Assembly: GCA_023362775.1 (NCBI GenBank)
Contig: JALMGJ010000005.1
Span: 63,183,463 to 63,247,462 of the forward strand
Reading direction: 5' to 3'
Source: Charina bottae
Taxonomy: Eukaryota; Chordata; Lepidosauria; Squamata; Charinaidae
DNA: 64,000 bases
Part shown: positions 21,061 through 32,291 of the stretch, in pieces
Layout of the letters: each line of letters opens with the position of its first letter
Position numbering within the stretch: the first letter of the stretch is position 1
Program-made: the position numbers and the translations under genes
Notes under the pieces: generated by a model
Told to the model about the DNA's origin: nothing
The model's input: the letters and a program-made list of their open reading frames with translations, nothing else
Databases searched by the model: none

Positions 21061-22087
21061 AATTCACAGGTGCATGTTTCAGCAAGGCAGAGTGCCAGAT
21101 CTTTTTTAAAAAAATAACAAGTGCCATTCTAGTTTTCTGTACAAGGGATGTAAAACTACACTCCCTAAATACTGTATAATTAATTAATTATTTTGAACCT
21201 TTCCTAGCAAGAATCATGCACAACAACAAAAAGAGACTAGATTCCTTCAGTCTGCAATTTTTAAAATGCTGATGTACATGGAAATCTTATAGAACTTTTG
21301 TGGATTATGTTGTGATTATGTTAAATATACTTGCAAGTGATCAGGAGAACAGTAGGCCAGTTTGCTTTGCATCTGCTAGGATAAAATTAGTGCAAAATTC
21401 ATCAAAGTTAGTCAAGCCAGAGGGTAAGGCAGTAACGTTTCTGAACAGGAAAAGAGATCCAAAACTGTGATTTGATAAATTGATTGCAAAATAAATGGTG
21501 TTTTTCCTGAGACGATACTACTCCAAAATACAGGCCATGAAATGCATAATGTGTTAATGAAATTAACTGCCTCCTGTTTTTCCAACACCAAACACTTGCA
21601 CACACAAAACGAGTTTTGACGGGTGTGTCTTGGGGACAGTCTGAAGACACATGATATGGCCATGACCTATTTATAAACACTACACAATAATAATTAACAT
21701 ATTGGGTTTTTTATTTATATTTATTGAGGATTTTACATGAAGTAAAAAGCAAATCTAAAAAAAGATAGAAAAGAAAGAAAAAAGAAAAAAAGAGCCAGAA
21801 AAGAAAAAAGCAAGAAAGAAAACTAAAATTATGAAATATAATGACTTCTGACCTTCTCTTCAACAGATATTAACAAACCTATCATCTCCCCTTCCTCTTA
21901 ATTGTTCTAGAAATCCCCTCAACCCTTATTTAATTCTCATCTAATAATATTTAACATATTGGAAGCTACAGGCATAATGATGAAGAAGTAGTCAAGTGGT
22001 AAAAATACTCCCATCCTTTGATCCACTTTCAACCCACCCTAAAGAGTCAATTAATGGGAGGAAGCAGCTGTTCTTTTCTCTACTGGT
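21061..22087. other. Intergenic, nothing recognised
   Basis: Includes an A/G-rich tract at 21755-21830. The minus-strand frames at 21408-21680 show no family features. Confidence 0.5.
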
Positions 22088-22100
22088 AAAGTAACTCTTA

Positions 22101-22438
22101 GGAGCGTGGTGGCTCAGCGGGTGAGATGCCAGGCTTGTCGATCGGAAGATCGCAAGTTCGGAGGTTTGAATCCCTAGCCCCGCGTGACGGAGTGAGCTCT
22201 CGCACTCGCCCCAGCTCTTGCCAACCTAGCAATTCGAAAGCATGCAAATGCAAGTAGATTAATAGGTACCACTTCGGTGGGTAGGTAACAGCGTTCCGTG
22301 CGCGTCATGCCGGCCACATGACCATGGAAGCGTCTTCGGACAACGCTGGCTCTTCAGCTAACAAACGGAGATGAGCACCGGCCCCTAGAGTCGGACACGA
22401 CTGCACAAATGTGCGAGCGGAACCTTTACCTTTACCTT
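22101..22438 (+). mobile_element. Sauria-type SINE, full length, 13-bp target duplication
   Basis: The tRNA-like head has an A box (tggctcagcgggtgag) and a B box (ggtttgaatcc). The body is unrelated to tRNA. The 3' end carries gagtcggacacgact, shared with the Bov-B tail, and finishes in ACCTTT repeats. Perfect direct repeats aaagtaactctta flank it at 22088-22100 and 22439-22451. Such SINEs are transcribed by RNA polymerase III and moved by Bov-B enzymes. Confidence 0.93.
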
Positions 22439-22451
22439 AAAGTAACTCTTA

Positions 22452-23470
22452 ATGAAGAAGGAAAAGATGGACACAGAGAACTTCCTTCAGTTACAAGACA
22501 GAAAGGTGGAGCTGCAAAATGACTGTAGAATTTGGGATGGGGAATGCAGAACAGCATGCCAGAAATAACCATAACTTTGACATAACTGTGGGTGGATAGA
22601 CTTGGATTGTGAGAAAGAACGACACTGATGATGCATTTCTAAACACAGTCCAACCTATCTTCAGATCTGCACACAGGTAATAGGTTTACATGTGATTTCT
22701 TTAACCATAGTTTTCAAATAGGCCTTGTTTACATATCATGCTAAGGCACAGACCATCATTTACAAAGCACAATATGTAAACTCAGCCAGGAGCATTAGCC
22801 ATAATTTGCTGGCTGTAGATCAAAAGATGCTTTGGATAAAACATTGTTAAATAGAGTTTTAGAAGATGTGCATGAGAGAATTTTTGGCATGGAGATGGTT
22901 TCCCTGATTACTCCTTCCAATTTCCTTTTAAGTTATATCCATGCAAACTGGCCTGAAGCAAGCCTAACTCACACAATATGCAGATATGGGGAAATTGCTT
23001 TTTTACAACATTTCTGGATCATATGATCCATATCCAGTGGGATGTAAAGATGCAAGAAAAGCAACAGAAAATGAAACACACCAGCTAGGACAAAGGCAGT
23101 GTTTGCAGTAGAACAAGTTTATTATATACATATACAAAATACTTTGGTCAAGGCAATTGAGTAATGGCCTCTGATGTTTTGAACTAAAGCTTACACAATC
23201 ACTTGCTTATTGTCTAGAGCTGGTGGGAACTGAAGCCCAAAATATTTGGGGGAGGAGAAACACCAGGTTGTCTAGCCTTGGCTTTAGGCATACCATATCT
23301 TGACTACAATAATTCAGTTAATGTAGCCATTAGATGCAGAAAATATATAACTATTTGTTGCCGTTTAGAAGTCGTCAAGATTTTTGCACCCACAGTTATG
23401 GTATGCCTGCTTGGCCTAGCCAAATAACATTATTTTGGCCTGATAAAAATTATGCTAGCTGTGGAAGGCA
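22452..23470. other. Intergenic, nothing recognised
   Basis: AT-rich DNA with no repeat or exon that could be assigned. Confidence 0.45.
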
Positions 23471-23830
23471 TTCCATTGCTGGAATATTTATCATGCAATA
23501 CTCCATTACAGTATATTTATGCCATCTATCAGGACCCAGGAAGTGCGCCTTTTCTGTAGCAGTGCCTACCCTCTGGAACCTGGTTCCCTCTGAGATCCGG
23601 ATGGCTCCCACTCTGCTATTGTTTAGAAGAGCTGTGAAGACCTGGCGCTTCACCCAGCCTTTGGCGAGGGAGAGTGAGACCCCTCGCTTCATTCCTTCTG
23701 GTCTATTGTGCTTGCCATCTTTTATCTTTATCTTTTATGCTTTATTGATTTTATTGTAATTTCTTTGTTTGATTTTTTTGTGTACCACCCATTGAGTCAT
23801 TGAGAGTTGGGCAGCATACAAGTTTAATAA

Positions 23831-23868
<38 letters not shown>
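23470..23868 (+). mobile_element. L2-like LINE 3' end with (ATT)n tail
   Basis: The frame 23540-23650 reads KCAFSVAVPTLWNLVPSEIR, then FRRAVKTWRF. That is the C-terminal tail typical of L2/CR1-type reverse transcriptases (SVAAPxLWNxLPxxIR ... FKxxLKTxLF). The untranslated end includes accacccattgagtcattga, then an ATT microsatellite (23828-23868) where the element ends. Confidence 0.8.
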
Positions 23869-24085
23869 TTTTATATTTAAACATTTGTGCATAGAGATAG
23901 TGTATCAGCAGCCAACTTAACTGAATTTGCTGCCAATATGCTAGCACAAGTAGAATCTACATAGAAGCAGAAAAACATGAGACATGTGCTACAGCAGTAT
24001 TCCCCAAGCTAGATTCCCTCCAGATGTATGGGCTTTTAGTTTCCAAATTGTCCGCAATAGTCATGCTGGCTAAAGAATTTAACAT

Positions 24086-24131
24086 TCATTCATTCATTCA
24101 TTCATTCATTCATTCATTCATTCATTCATTC
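24086..24131. repeat. (ATTC)n microsatellite
   Basis: About eleven uninterrupted attc units, at the tail side of the minus-strand LINE fragment that follows. Confidence 0.95.
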
Positions 24132-24560
24132 CATTTAGATTTGTTATAACCACCATTCCAACAGACTGAGTGGCGCACAAAATCTAATACCATGCTTAAA
24201 CAGTTAAAACATAGAGAAAAACAAAACAGCTTGGACTAAAAACAGCTATTAAACCAGCGTGACAGCCCCCCTCCCCAACAGATTAACCCCAGGCCTGGGA
24301 CCAAAGCCAGGTTTTAAGGGCTTTTTAGAACCCCAGGAGAGAAGGCACCATTCCTATCTCTGGGGGGATGTTGTTCCAGATGGTGGGGGCCATGCTTCCT
24401 AGGTCCCACAAGAAGGCAACACTTAATAGAAGGGACATGGGGCACACCCACTTTGCTTGAACATACCAGGTGGGCAGAAGCAATATGAGAAAGGTGGTCC
24501 CTCACCTTTGGCCCTATGGACATCTGAAGGATGAGGAAATCAGACATAACAATAGGTCAC
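24132..24560 (-). mobile_element. L2/CR1-like LINE 3' fragment
   Basis: On the minus strand it contains aggaccctagg-type text around tctggaacaacatcccccca near 24370, and an AT-rich end next to the ATTC repeat. A related fragment lies at 44696-45105 (ctggaacatcatcccctcag near 44920). Confidence 0.6.
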
Positions 24561-24829
24561 ATCCTGACCTAATTGTGCTGCCCCAGTAATACTATGATAT
24601 TTTCCATTTTAGATTTTTTTTAACAATACAAAGAATAAAATAAGGGATAATTAGAAACCCCAGATAGCATACTCGTGAAAATCATCAGTGAAACCTATTT
24701 TAAAAATTCAGAGATTTGGAGCATCTATAATTAAAGGAGCTCTGCCCCACTGGGTCTTTTGTATAACAAAGGACAAAATAGAACACTTTTTTACTTTTCA
24801 TAATGGCATAGAACATAATTTTAGTAGAA

Positions 24830-25110
24830 TATTTATTTATTTGAATTTATATTACCGCCCATCTCCCCCGTTGGGGGACTCTAGGCGGTTCACAATAAAA
24901 CAGTAAAAACATAAATAAAAATTTACAATATTAATAAATAATATAAAATCCAAGCATAAAAGATGTTAAAAAGATGGTAATACTGGGGAGCTTCATGGGA
25001 CCAAGAGGAACTGTTGGCATTACCCTCCCAGGCAAGCCGGCAGAACCAGGTATCTTATATCTGCAAATAAGATACTGTATAAGCTGCAGCTTCCTAAAAA
25101 CTTCATTTTC
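24830..25110 (-). mobile_element. L2-like LINE/SINE 3' end fragment
   Basis: The minus strand reads gaaccgcctagagtccccca, then gggagatgggcggtaatat and a taaat-rich tail. The same short end occurs in plus orientation at 28098-28168. Confidence 0.6.
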
Positions 25111-25224
25111 CATATACTGTAACCTTTATAAACATTTTGTTTCTATAGCTGTAATCTGTTTTCAGATTAATAGATAAAGAATAGTTTTAAAATGTTCAGA
25201 TGTCCTCCTGTTGAGCTTGACTCC

Positions 25225-25495
25225 TGATGTTCTGAAATTGAGCCTGACTCCTGGTGACATGCAGTGTTTGACAGTGCTTTTTCCCCAGGGTATTTTTCAT
25301 CTTCCCAGTTTAGCCAATAATTCCTGGTGGAAAATCTTGTCTGGGCTTGGAAGCTAAGTGGAGTTGGATTTTGTTAGTACTTTGAGGGGGAAATGCCATG
25401 GCTGGAAAGCAAAGTCAAATGAACCTCTCAGAAGGAAGCAGTGGTAAATGACTTCTGTGTCCTGTCAAAGAAACTTATGTGGGTAGTCACCAGGA
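25225..25495 (+). mobile_element. 5S-rRNA-derived SINE, degraded
   Basis: ggcttggaagctaagtggag and gttagtactttgaggggga near 25346-25393 match the internal control region of 5S rRNA (GGAAGCTAAGC ... GTTAGTACTTGGATGGGAGA). The tail (gcagtggtaaatgacttctg, then gggtagtcaccag) is like that of tRNA-headed SINEs here. It is a SINE copy or remnant, not a functional 5S gene. The stretch 25200-25310 just before it (gactcctggtgacatgca) may be another SINE in opposite orientation. Confidence 0.65.
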
Positions 25496-25752
25496 AATAA
25501 GCTGGTCTCAAGATGACTTAATTTTCCTCATCCATCCAACTACTACCCAAGGGAAACTTTGTTTGGCTTCAGAAATCAGCCAAAATCTTGCTGGCATAAT
25601 GATGAAGAAGTAGTCAAGTGGTAAGAATAATATAAAAATAATAATTATTTCTCCTCTTTCTTCTCCTCCACATCCCCTCCTTTATATTTGGCAAGGAAGT
25701 ATTTTCAGATGAATATCCTCATCCTCATCCTCTAGTTGTAACAGAGAGAAGT

Positions 25753-25836
25753 ATGTCCCCTTCCAGTGACCGATTGAAAGTGGGTGTGCCTCTGCCTGTG
25801 GAGTCTCTTTCTGGCTGTCCGGCCACAGGTGCGAAA

Positions 25837-25870
<34 letters not shown>

Positions 25871-25917
25871 GGTTCTCCAGGTGCCTTCCCAAGCAGAGCA
25901 GGTAGGTATCTGCAGCT
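25753..25917 (+). other. Short ORF with ten-leucine run in CpG island
   Basis: 54 codons starting MSPSSDRLKVGVPLPV, then ten CTG codons, ending at TAG just inside the gtaggt donor. The CTG repeat (25840-25869) is a triplet microsatellite. It could be an upstream ORF of a 5' exon; it resembles no known protein. Confidence 0.3.
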
Positions 25918-25997
25918 GCTGCCATGGCTTGTCTCGGACAGCAGGGGGCTCCTGTGCTCCGCTGGCACCGCCTCTGAATTACGGCTGCACACAGAGG

Positions 25998-26022
25998 CAG
26001 GCAGGCAGGCAGGCAGGCAGGC
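25998..26022. repeat. (GGCA)n repeat
   Basis: Six ggca units inside the CpG island. Confidence 0.9.
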
Positions 26023-26720
26023 GAGGGGAAACGGAGGAAATTTCCTGCTTGGTTGCAAGCGAGGTTCCTGCAACCGCGTCGGGCAGGGTGAATGCCAGGG
26101 CGTCCCCTGCTTGCTGCCGCCGCCACAGTTCGCAACCGGCGGGGTGAGAAGGGTATGAGGAGCCGGCGTGCCTCGAGGAGCCGAGCTGGGCCAGTCCCTG
26201 GAAGGTAAGCGAACCGAGCAGGCGGCGGGGCACGAGGGGTGCGGCCAAGCAGGGCAAAGGGTTCTGGCTGGCCGCCGCCTAAGCTCTGCTCACCGCCGGG
26301 AGTAAGGCCAGCTCTCGCTGTTTTTCCTCCCAGCAGCCAGGGGTTGGGGCGCAGAGCAGGCAGCAGGGCTGGTTTCTCCCACTCAGCCCGGCGGCGCGCC
26401 AGGGCATGGACCGAATCGACCCCTCCCCTCCGCCGCAAAGAGGCTCCGGCTGCCCCGGAGCAAACCGTGCCCCGGTGAAGAGGCCGAGGAGGCGAGCGGG
26501 GAGAGGCTGGCTGCGGTGCCCACCGTTGCCTCTGCTTGCTTGGCTGGATGCCCGCCCGCGAGGTGGGAGTGTGAGGAACGGAAATGGCATTTCCCTTGGC
26601 AAAGAAAGCGCCATGAAGGAGGGAAGCCAAGCAGTTCCCAGGCAGGTGGCGAGCGGGAAGCAAAGTCGTCTGGTGAATTCGAATGAAAAGCTACCCGGTC
26701 AGCTGTCTAGGCAGCAGTTG

Positions 26721-28097
26721 GGTGGGGTGGGTGGGAAGAGGCTGTGATGGTAACTGTGAAGCTCTGCATTTCTACCTTTCAGGTCTGGAGGATACTTTCT
26801 TGGTGCTCTTCTTGGTCTAGCTGGTCTGACTTGACCAAAATTAAAGTTTAGGGGTTTCAACAGGGTCACATCACATTCCAGCACTTCTGTTTTACCTCAG
26901 TCATGGGAAGAGGAATGAAAGCTAATTTGCATTTAAACTACAGTGAGGGGTAACCTTTGGTATCCAGCTTAGACATTTAACCCTAGCTAGCATTTTATTT
27001 AACCATTTTGAGCACTTAAAGTTATTTGCATACAGACATATATCCATCAAACTCATCTTATGCAAAATGCAGGAAAAAAAATAAAGTTTTCACAACCACC
27101 TTCTAAGGTAGGTCACTCCTGTCCACACTACGGGGGCTGGTGGTGTTGGTGTTGTGAAATTGAAATGGAGACACACCATCTTCCTATGCACACTTTCTCA
27201 GAAGTACATCTAGTTGTATTCAGTGGTGAAGTTTACCTTTTAAGTGGCTTTAGAATGGCACAAAATTTGAGCTGGGAACTTACTGGCTTAATGCTTTCAA
27301 TCTTGGCACCTTAGCTTTTGAGGTGTGAATGCTGACTCCAGCGAGACACATTTTATACAGTGTTTTGATTCCAGGCTAATTCTCAGAGATTGACTACTGT
27401 ATTGCTATGAGATGGCCAGGTTAGCAGTGGTGCCACATCTGTCACATCTGACTAATAGCATCTCTTGCATTTTGGCTAAACAAGGGAGGTGGGGGTGGGG
27501 AGTTAATGAAGATACATTTGTAGTATGGCTTTTGGCTGAGTATTGTTACCAGTTGGAGTTTTTAACTGAGACTAATTAACATTGTTATGCATCTCTTACA
27601 TCCTAGGAAGCTATTTTTGATGCAAAGGGTTTGTAGCTTAGCCTGTGGTATAATGGAATCAGTGCTAAGCACCTATTTGATATGCTTTGGTGTGTTTTTT
27701 TTCCTGTAGTGGTATTGAACAGAATGTGTTAAAATCTTTATATTGATTTGTGGAATTCATTTTCTCAGTGCTTTTCTCTGGAATGGAGAAGGCTGAGTTT
27801 AGATGAGTGATAGCTGAGATGAGGATTCAGTACTATTGTTCCACTAGATCTTGAGTCTCCTGGACAGAGAATCATTTAAATAGTTACAGGTTAATTTAAT
27901 AGCAATTTTCTAGGATTAATGTATATTCTGTCAGTCTGTTATAAAGAAATAATGTATCTCACAAGACATTATGGATACACATTACCACAGATCATCATAA
28001 AATACTGTATGAAGGAATAAATTGAACATGACTGACTTTACAGACTAAACATGTTTATTTGTGACTATTAAATCCTGGTGCTTCTATATAGTATTTT
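26721..28097. other. Intron-like DNA after CpG island
   Basis: The GC content falls away sharply after 26750. No exon or repeat was recognised. Confidence 0.45.
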
Positions 28098-28170
28098 AGT
28101 ATGCAAGATATCCCCGACAGGGGAGATGGGCGGTAATATAAATTTAATAAAATAAATAAATAAATAAATT
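28098..28170 (+). mobile_element. Short LINE/SINE 3' end with (AAAT)n tail
   Basis: ccccgacaggggagatgggcg followed by gtaatataaattt and aaataaat repeats; the same end as the minus-strand copy at 24830. Confidence 0.6.
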
Positions 28171-28559
28171 TGATATATTTTATTCAGCCTTGAATAATTC
28201 ATGTAAGCCTATGAGTGTTTCATACCGTGTATTAATATTGACCCCCCAAATGCTAAGCGGGTGAGTGTGCATTTTATAATTACCTCTTTGGAGGGTTAAA
28301 ACAGTGCAACAGCCACGTCACCAGAATTCGCAGTAGACTGATGCTGCTGCTAAAAATCAATCATTTGGGAGGGAATCTGAGGACTACACAAAACTCCTGG
28401 AAAGAGAGCAACATGTGGTATGCAAGTTGCCTAGTCTTGATTTAAAGAGTTGATAACCATACATTTAAAAAAGCACCTTTAAATGATTCGTACAACTGCC
28501 TGGTCAGTGCAGGAATACATTAAAGAATCTCCAATGATTCCAATAGAATAGAATATATG

Positions 28560-28850
28560 TAGCTCAGGGCACCAAGGACTCCACAGTTCATTCCTGCAAG
28601 CAAACAACCAAGCTCGGAGAGCACCAAGGACTCCACAATCTCCAATGAACTCAGTTTCTGCCTGGACCCTGTTTAACTCACCACCTCTTTAGGTAATTGG
28701 TTTCCCTCTTTAGCTGTTATAGTTAGGATTTTCTTCTATGTGATAGTCTTCAGATACTTGAAGAACACTTTCATATTCTCCTTGGTCTTTTCAAGGCTAA
28801 ACATATTGAGCTCTTTGAGTCATGATTTCCAGTTTGCAGATGAAAAACTA
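28560..28850 (-). mobile_element. CR1-like LINE 3' fragment (degraded)
   Basis: Read on the minus strand, 28660-28830 follows the CR1 3' pattern: a ttgaaaagaccaaggagaat region, a gaagtatct stretch, then a block near gtgagttaaacag. A direct repeat caccaaggactccaca (28569 and 28623) lies next to it. Confidence 0.45.
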
Positions 28851-30653
28851 AGCATCATAGTAAATGTTCTATCCTGAAGCTGGCCATACCCACTCAGGCT
28901 TGTGATCTCCAGAGCTACAGGCTTGTATGACAGAATCTATACATGATGAAAAGCTTGAGACTGCCGATAATAAAACAGTGTCTTTTAAAATTTTGTACCA
29001 TTATACCATTCTCTGGTGTTTTTTTCACAGAATCAGTGGTAAAACTGATTCTGTATCCTGGCATGGTTTTGTACACTGCAGGGTCAGAAGAAACCAGTTA
29101 CATGGAATGGGACCAGACGAGCATTGTGTGATGATGTAAGGATATGAGATACATTTTGTAAGGTGCAAGATTTATACAATCTGAAGAGAAACCAGAGTAT
29201 TTAGTAAATGTCATGGAGTGTAAGAAGTTGGCTTTTGGAAGTAGCCATGCATTTTTGTAATATTTAATATTGCTCTGGGGCTCAGTTCTGTCTGTTTGTC
29301 ATAAATTACTGAACACAGAAAAGTGGCTTCAGGATTACAACCAAATGGAGAAAGTAAGATGCAACAATCTAGAATTATAGATATGACTGCAAATCCATGT
29401 GTGGCAAGTTTGTCAGCCACTGTGTTCATGCTACACCATTATGAATTGCTGTTGAAAATTAGGAGTGGTACTAGATCAGACCTTTCAGCTGTGTCCTAGG
29501 GCTGCTTAAATCTTTCTGTTTAGAGCAGTCTACTACTATCAGTTTTGAGCAATCTGTTTAGAGTTTTTCTTGTGATTTATGAGAATTGTATGCTGCTAAT
29601 GCTTTTCAAAGCTACCCTTACTCTAGATAGGAGTTGGTACAGAAGTTGAAAGTTGGTAACTAGTTTGGCTAGATGCATAGTATGAATTTTAGATTAAAAG
29701 TGGGAGCAGAAATAAGTGGGAATCTACATTTTATGGTTTTTATGGTGTTTTTGTGTGCTTTGTTTTATGCTGATTGTTTTGAGCCCCAGAGTCTATGACT
29801 GAGGCAGCAAACAACTTTAAACTAGCATTTTATCTTTATATTCATAAATTTGAAATATGCTTTCCAATTAAGGAGCAATTTATAGGTCTATGTTTATTTT
29901 ACAATTACATGTTGCAGAGCAAAGTTAAGATTATTCTGTGGGTCACTGAAAGCAGAAATGGTTCAGTGTTGCATTTCATTAGTTCCTGGTATTTAAATTC
30001 CATTAACACTGCACTTAATAATTTTACCCTGTTGAATAGCATATACTGTAATACTTAGGGGCATTAATGTGACAAATGAATTTAATTAATCTAGTGGCAC
30101 CCTTGCTGGGTATGTCTAGTATATATACTTCTTATTTTATGCTGGCATTACAGTTTGTTTCTTGGTTGGAAAAAATGAGATAAGTTTATGTTTACCAGCA
30201 CAACATTATAGCTTCGTTTTGTTTCTGGATCAAGTAATGACAAGATTATAAATCTGTCACAAAACAAAAAAGTTTTTTCACACCTTTACTATGCCAGGCA
30301 TAATATACCATAGTGTAATGATAAAGATTATAATGAAGCAAAAGGGGTTGGCTTGAAGAATCTTGGTCAGAGGAAAATGCTTATAATCTCAGTACAGTAT
30401 ATGTCTAGCCTATTCTGTTTTATGAAGTCTTGTGCTTGTTTGTAAATAAGTCTCACTTTCTCTGTTTCGGCTTAGCCCTAAGTAGAGACCCCTCCATTAA
30501 TTATTTAATTCTAAGAGCTTTGGAGTACCTGGGCATAAATGAAGACTCAAATTTGATGAAGCAGCAGTAGCTATTTACAACTTTTTTCTTTAAGAAAAGC
30601 CCAAACCAATTTTCCCATTGGTTTTTTGCTGAATTTGAAATTACTCATGATTC
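28851..30653. other. Intron-like DNA, nothing recognised
   Basis: AT-rich. The frames at 28927-29139 and 29795-30058 have no family features. Confidence 0.45.
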
Positions 30654-30661
30654 AACTAGAT

Positions 30662-30908
30662 CAGGGGTGGGGAACCTTTTTTCTGCCAAGGGCCATTTGG
30701 ATATTTATAACCAGGGACCGGGGGGGTGGGGGGCGGGGTTTCTGGGATTTCCGCAGACCAGGGGCCGGAGTTTGCGGGCGGGAGCCAATCACAAGCACTG
30801 GGGGGCGGGGTTTGTGGGCGGGAGCCAATCGTGTGGAAGGGGCGGGGTTTGCGGGCAGGAGCCCCGCGGGCCTTATATGGCCCATGGGCCTGACGTTGCC
30901 CACCCCTG
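30662..30908. mobile_element. hAT MITE with GC-box/CCAAT modules
   Basis: It starts caggggtggggaacc and ends gttgcccacccctg. Perfect 8-bp direct repeats aactagat flank it at 30654-30661 and 30909-30916. The interior holds ggggcggggtttg and gccaatc modules, with CCAATC at 30785 and 30825. Confidence 0.93.
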
Positions 30909-30916
30909 AACTAGAT

Positions 30917-31686
30917 TATAAGAAGGTGGTTGGGATGGGAAAATCACTGCAAAACAATAAGAGAGCTACACATTCCTGTTCCGGAATCTTGTTAAGAATT
31001 TGCATTGATTCCTGTCCTGTTCTTGGCATTCAAGTGGTATTAGTGCCAAATGAAAGGAGGGCTGAGAAGGGTAAAGAACAGGACCATGCATGCATCCCTG
31101 TCCTTTTCTGGTTAAGGTCCACTGTAAATACATTTCTCCATACGATCTAGAATCCTAATAAAGCAAAGTCACAGTTTGCATGGAGAGCAAATGAGTATAT
31201 AATTCATCTTCAGACTTCAGCTAAATACATGCAGGTTAGGAAAGAAGGTGCGGGACCAGTCCCATTCTCCTCTCAGTCAATATTCTGCATATGTTCAACT
31301 GAACAAAGTCATTGATATTCCTATAATATTACATGTTCTTCTAAATAATGCAGGATTTTACCAGCATATCACCCAGGTGTTAGGCAAGTATGTGCTTGTC
31401 AGTAAATTACAGAAGCTGGGCATGCATTTTATGCTGTTCTCCAAACTTCACACATTGTGATAAATCATGATTTGTTAAAATTGCAACAGTGTTTCATATA
31501 TAATAAGCCACAAACAATGGTTTATAACACAGTGAGTGGATTCACAAATTATGCTAAGTAAAAGCCAAACATATCTGCTTTAGGTTAGTACAGGATGGGA
31601 ACAACTTAGCATTATATGTAAACAACTGTGGTCCTTCAAATGGCCTTTTAAAATTTTATTTTATGAGTGTTTTAAATAAATGTATA
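30917..31686. other. Intron-like DNA, nothing recognised
   Basis: No exon or repeat was assigned. The plus frame starting at 30626 is read-through of the hAT element. Confidence 0.45.
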
Positions 31687-31694
31687 GTATAGTG

Positions 31695-31932
31695 CAAGGG
31701 TCGGAAATGGCGGCTCTCGAGCCAGATCTGGCTCTTTGGCCCCTTGAGCGTGGCTCAACCACAGCTGAACTCACCCCCGCCCCTTCCACGCGATTGGCCC
31801 CTGCCTGCAAACCCCGCCCCTTCCACGCGATTGGCCCCCGCCCGCAAACCCCGCCCCCTGGCTCTCGAGCATTTCAAAATGTGCATGAGCATGTCAAAAT
31901 GGCTCCCGGCATAAAAAGTTTGCCGACCCCTG
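31695..31932. mobile_element. hAT MITE, short relative of the 1-2285 element
   Basis: It starts caagggtcggaaatggcgg and ends tttgccgacccctg. Perfect 8-bp direct repeats gtatagtg flank it at 31687-31694 and 31933-31940. The first 50 bases match the reverse complement of 2235-2285, and 31790-31865 matches the reverse complement of 1-75. It is thus an internally deleted form of the large element. It holds two CCAAT/GC-box modules (gattgg at 31792 and 31829). Confidence 0.94.
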
Positions 31933-32103
31933 GTATAGTGCATGTTTGATCAGAAATGAGTCCCACTGAACTCAGTTGTCTTAAATGTAGGTAAGGGTGC
32001 ATCTGAATACAGCCTTGATTTTTAAGTGTGAGGTGGGGAAGAAGTCAGAATGAGGGCATGTTAATGCTGAAGAAACAAGATATTCTGTCCTATATGTTTA
32101 TAC

Positions 32104-32283
32104 CAGGGCTTTCCAAAGTTTTTCTCGCGGCGACACACCAGCTGGCGTACTGGTGTTGGTGTGTCGCCGCGGGAAAACCCGGAAGCGCTGATGATGATCA
32201 GCGCTTCCGGGTTGTGTGGCGACACACCAGACTGTGTGTGGCGACACACTTTTGTGTCGCGACTCACAGTTTGGAAAGCTCTG
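32104..32283. mobile_element. hAT MITE (gctttccaa / gcgacacac family)
   Basis: The ends cagggctttccaaagtttt and cagtttggaaagctctg are inverted. Perfect 8-bp direct repeats gtttatac flank it at 32096-32103 and 32284-32291. The interior is a hairpin: cccggaagcgctgatgatga pairs with atcagcgcttccggg, and gcgacacac motifs flank it. Confidence 0.93.
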
Positions 32284-32291
32284 GTTTATAC

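Larger units (their letters stand above)
25750..26720 (+). promoter_or_regulatory. CpG island, probable promoter/first exon of neighbour gene (PTPRE by synteny)
   Basis: Strongly GC- and CpG-rich for about 950 bp in an otherwise AT-rich region, with no transposon ends. Good splice donors on the plus strand are gaag|gtaagc (26204/26205) and gcag|gtaggt (about 25914). In human, as I recall, CLRN3 (minus) is next to PTPRE (plus) in head-to-head order, so this may be the PTPRE promoter with a non-coding first exon. No PTPRE signal peptide or phosphatase exon was found here, so the gene name is inference. Confidence 0.55.

Noticed and set aside
22101..22170. tRNA gene-like A and B boxes
   Set aside because: These are the heads of Sauria-type SINEs, followed by the SINE body and flanked by target duplications. 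No cloverleaf with acceptor stem is present. The same applies at 41270, 43375, 55484 and 60613.
25340..25400. 5S rRNA gene
   Set aside because: Only the internal control region is similar and it is mutated; the 5' and 3' ends of 5S are missing and a SINE-type tail follows.
25753..25917. PTPRE signal-peptide exon (leucine-rich ORF)
   Set aside because: The leucine run is a CTG microsatellite and the flanking residues do not resemble the receptor's N terminus; kept only as a possible upstream ORF.
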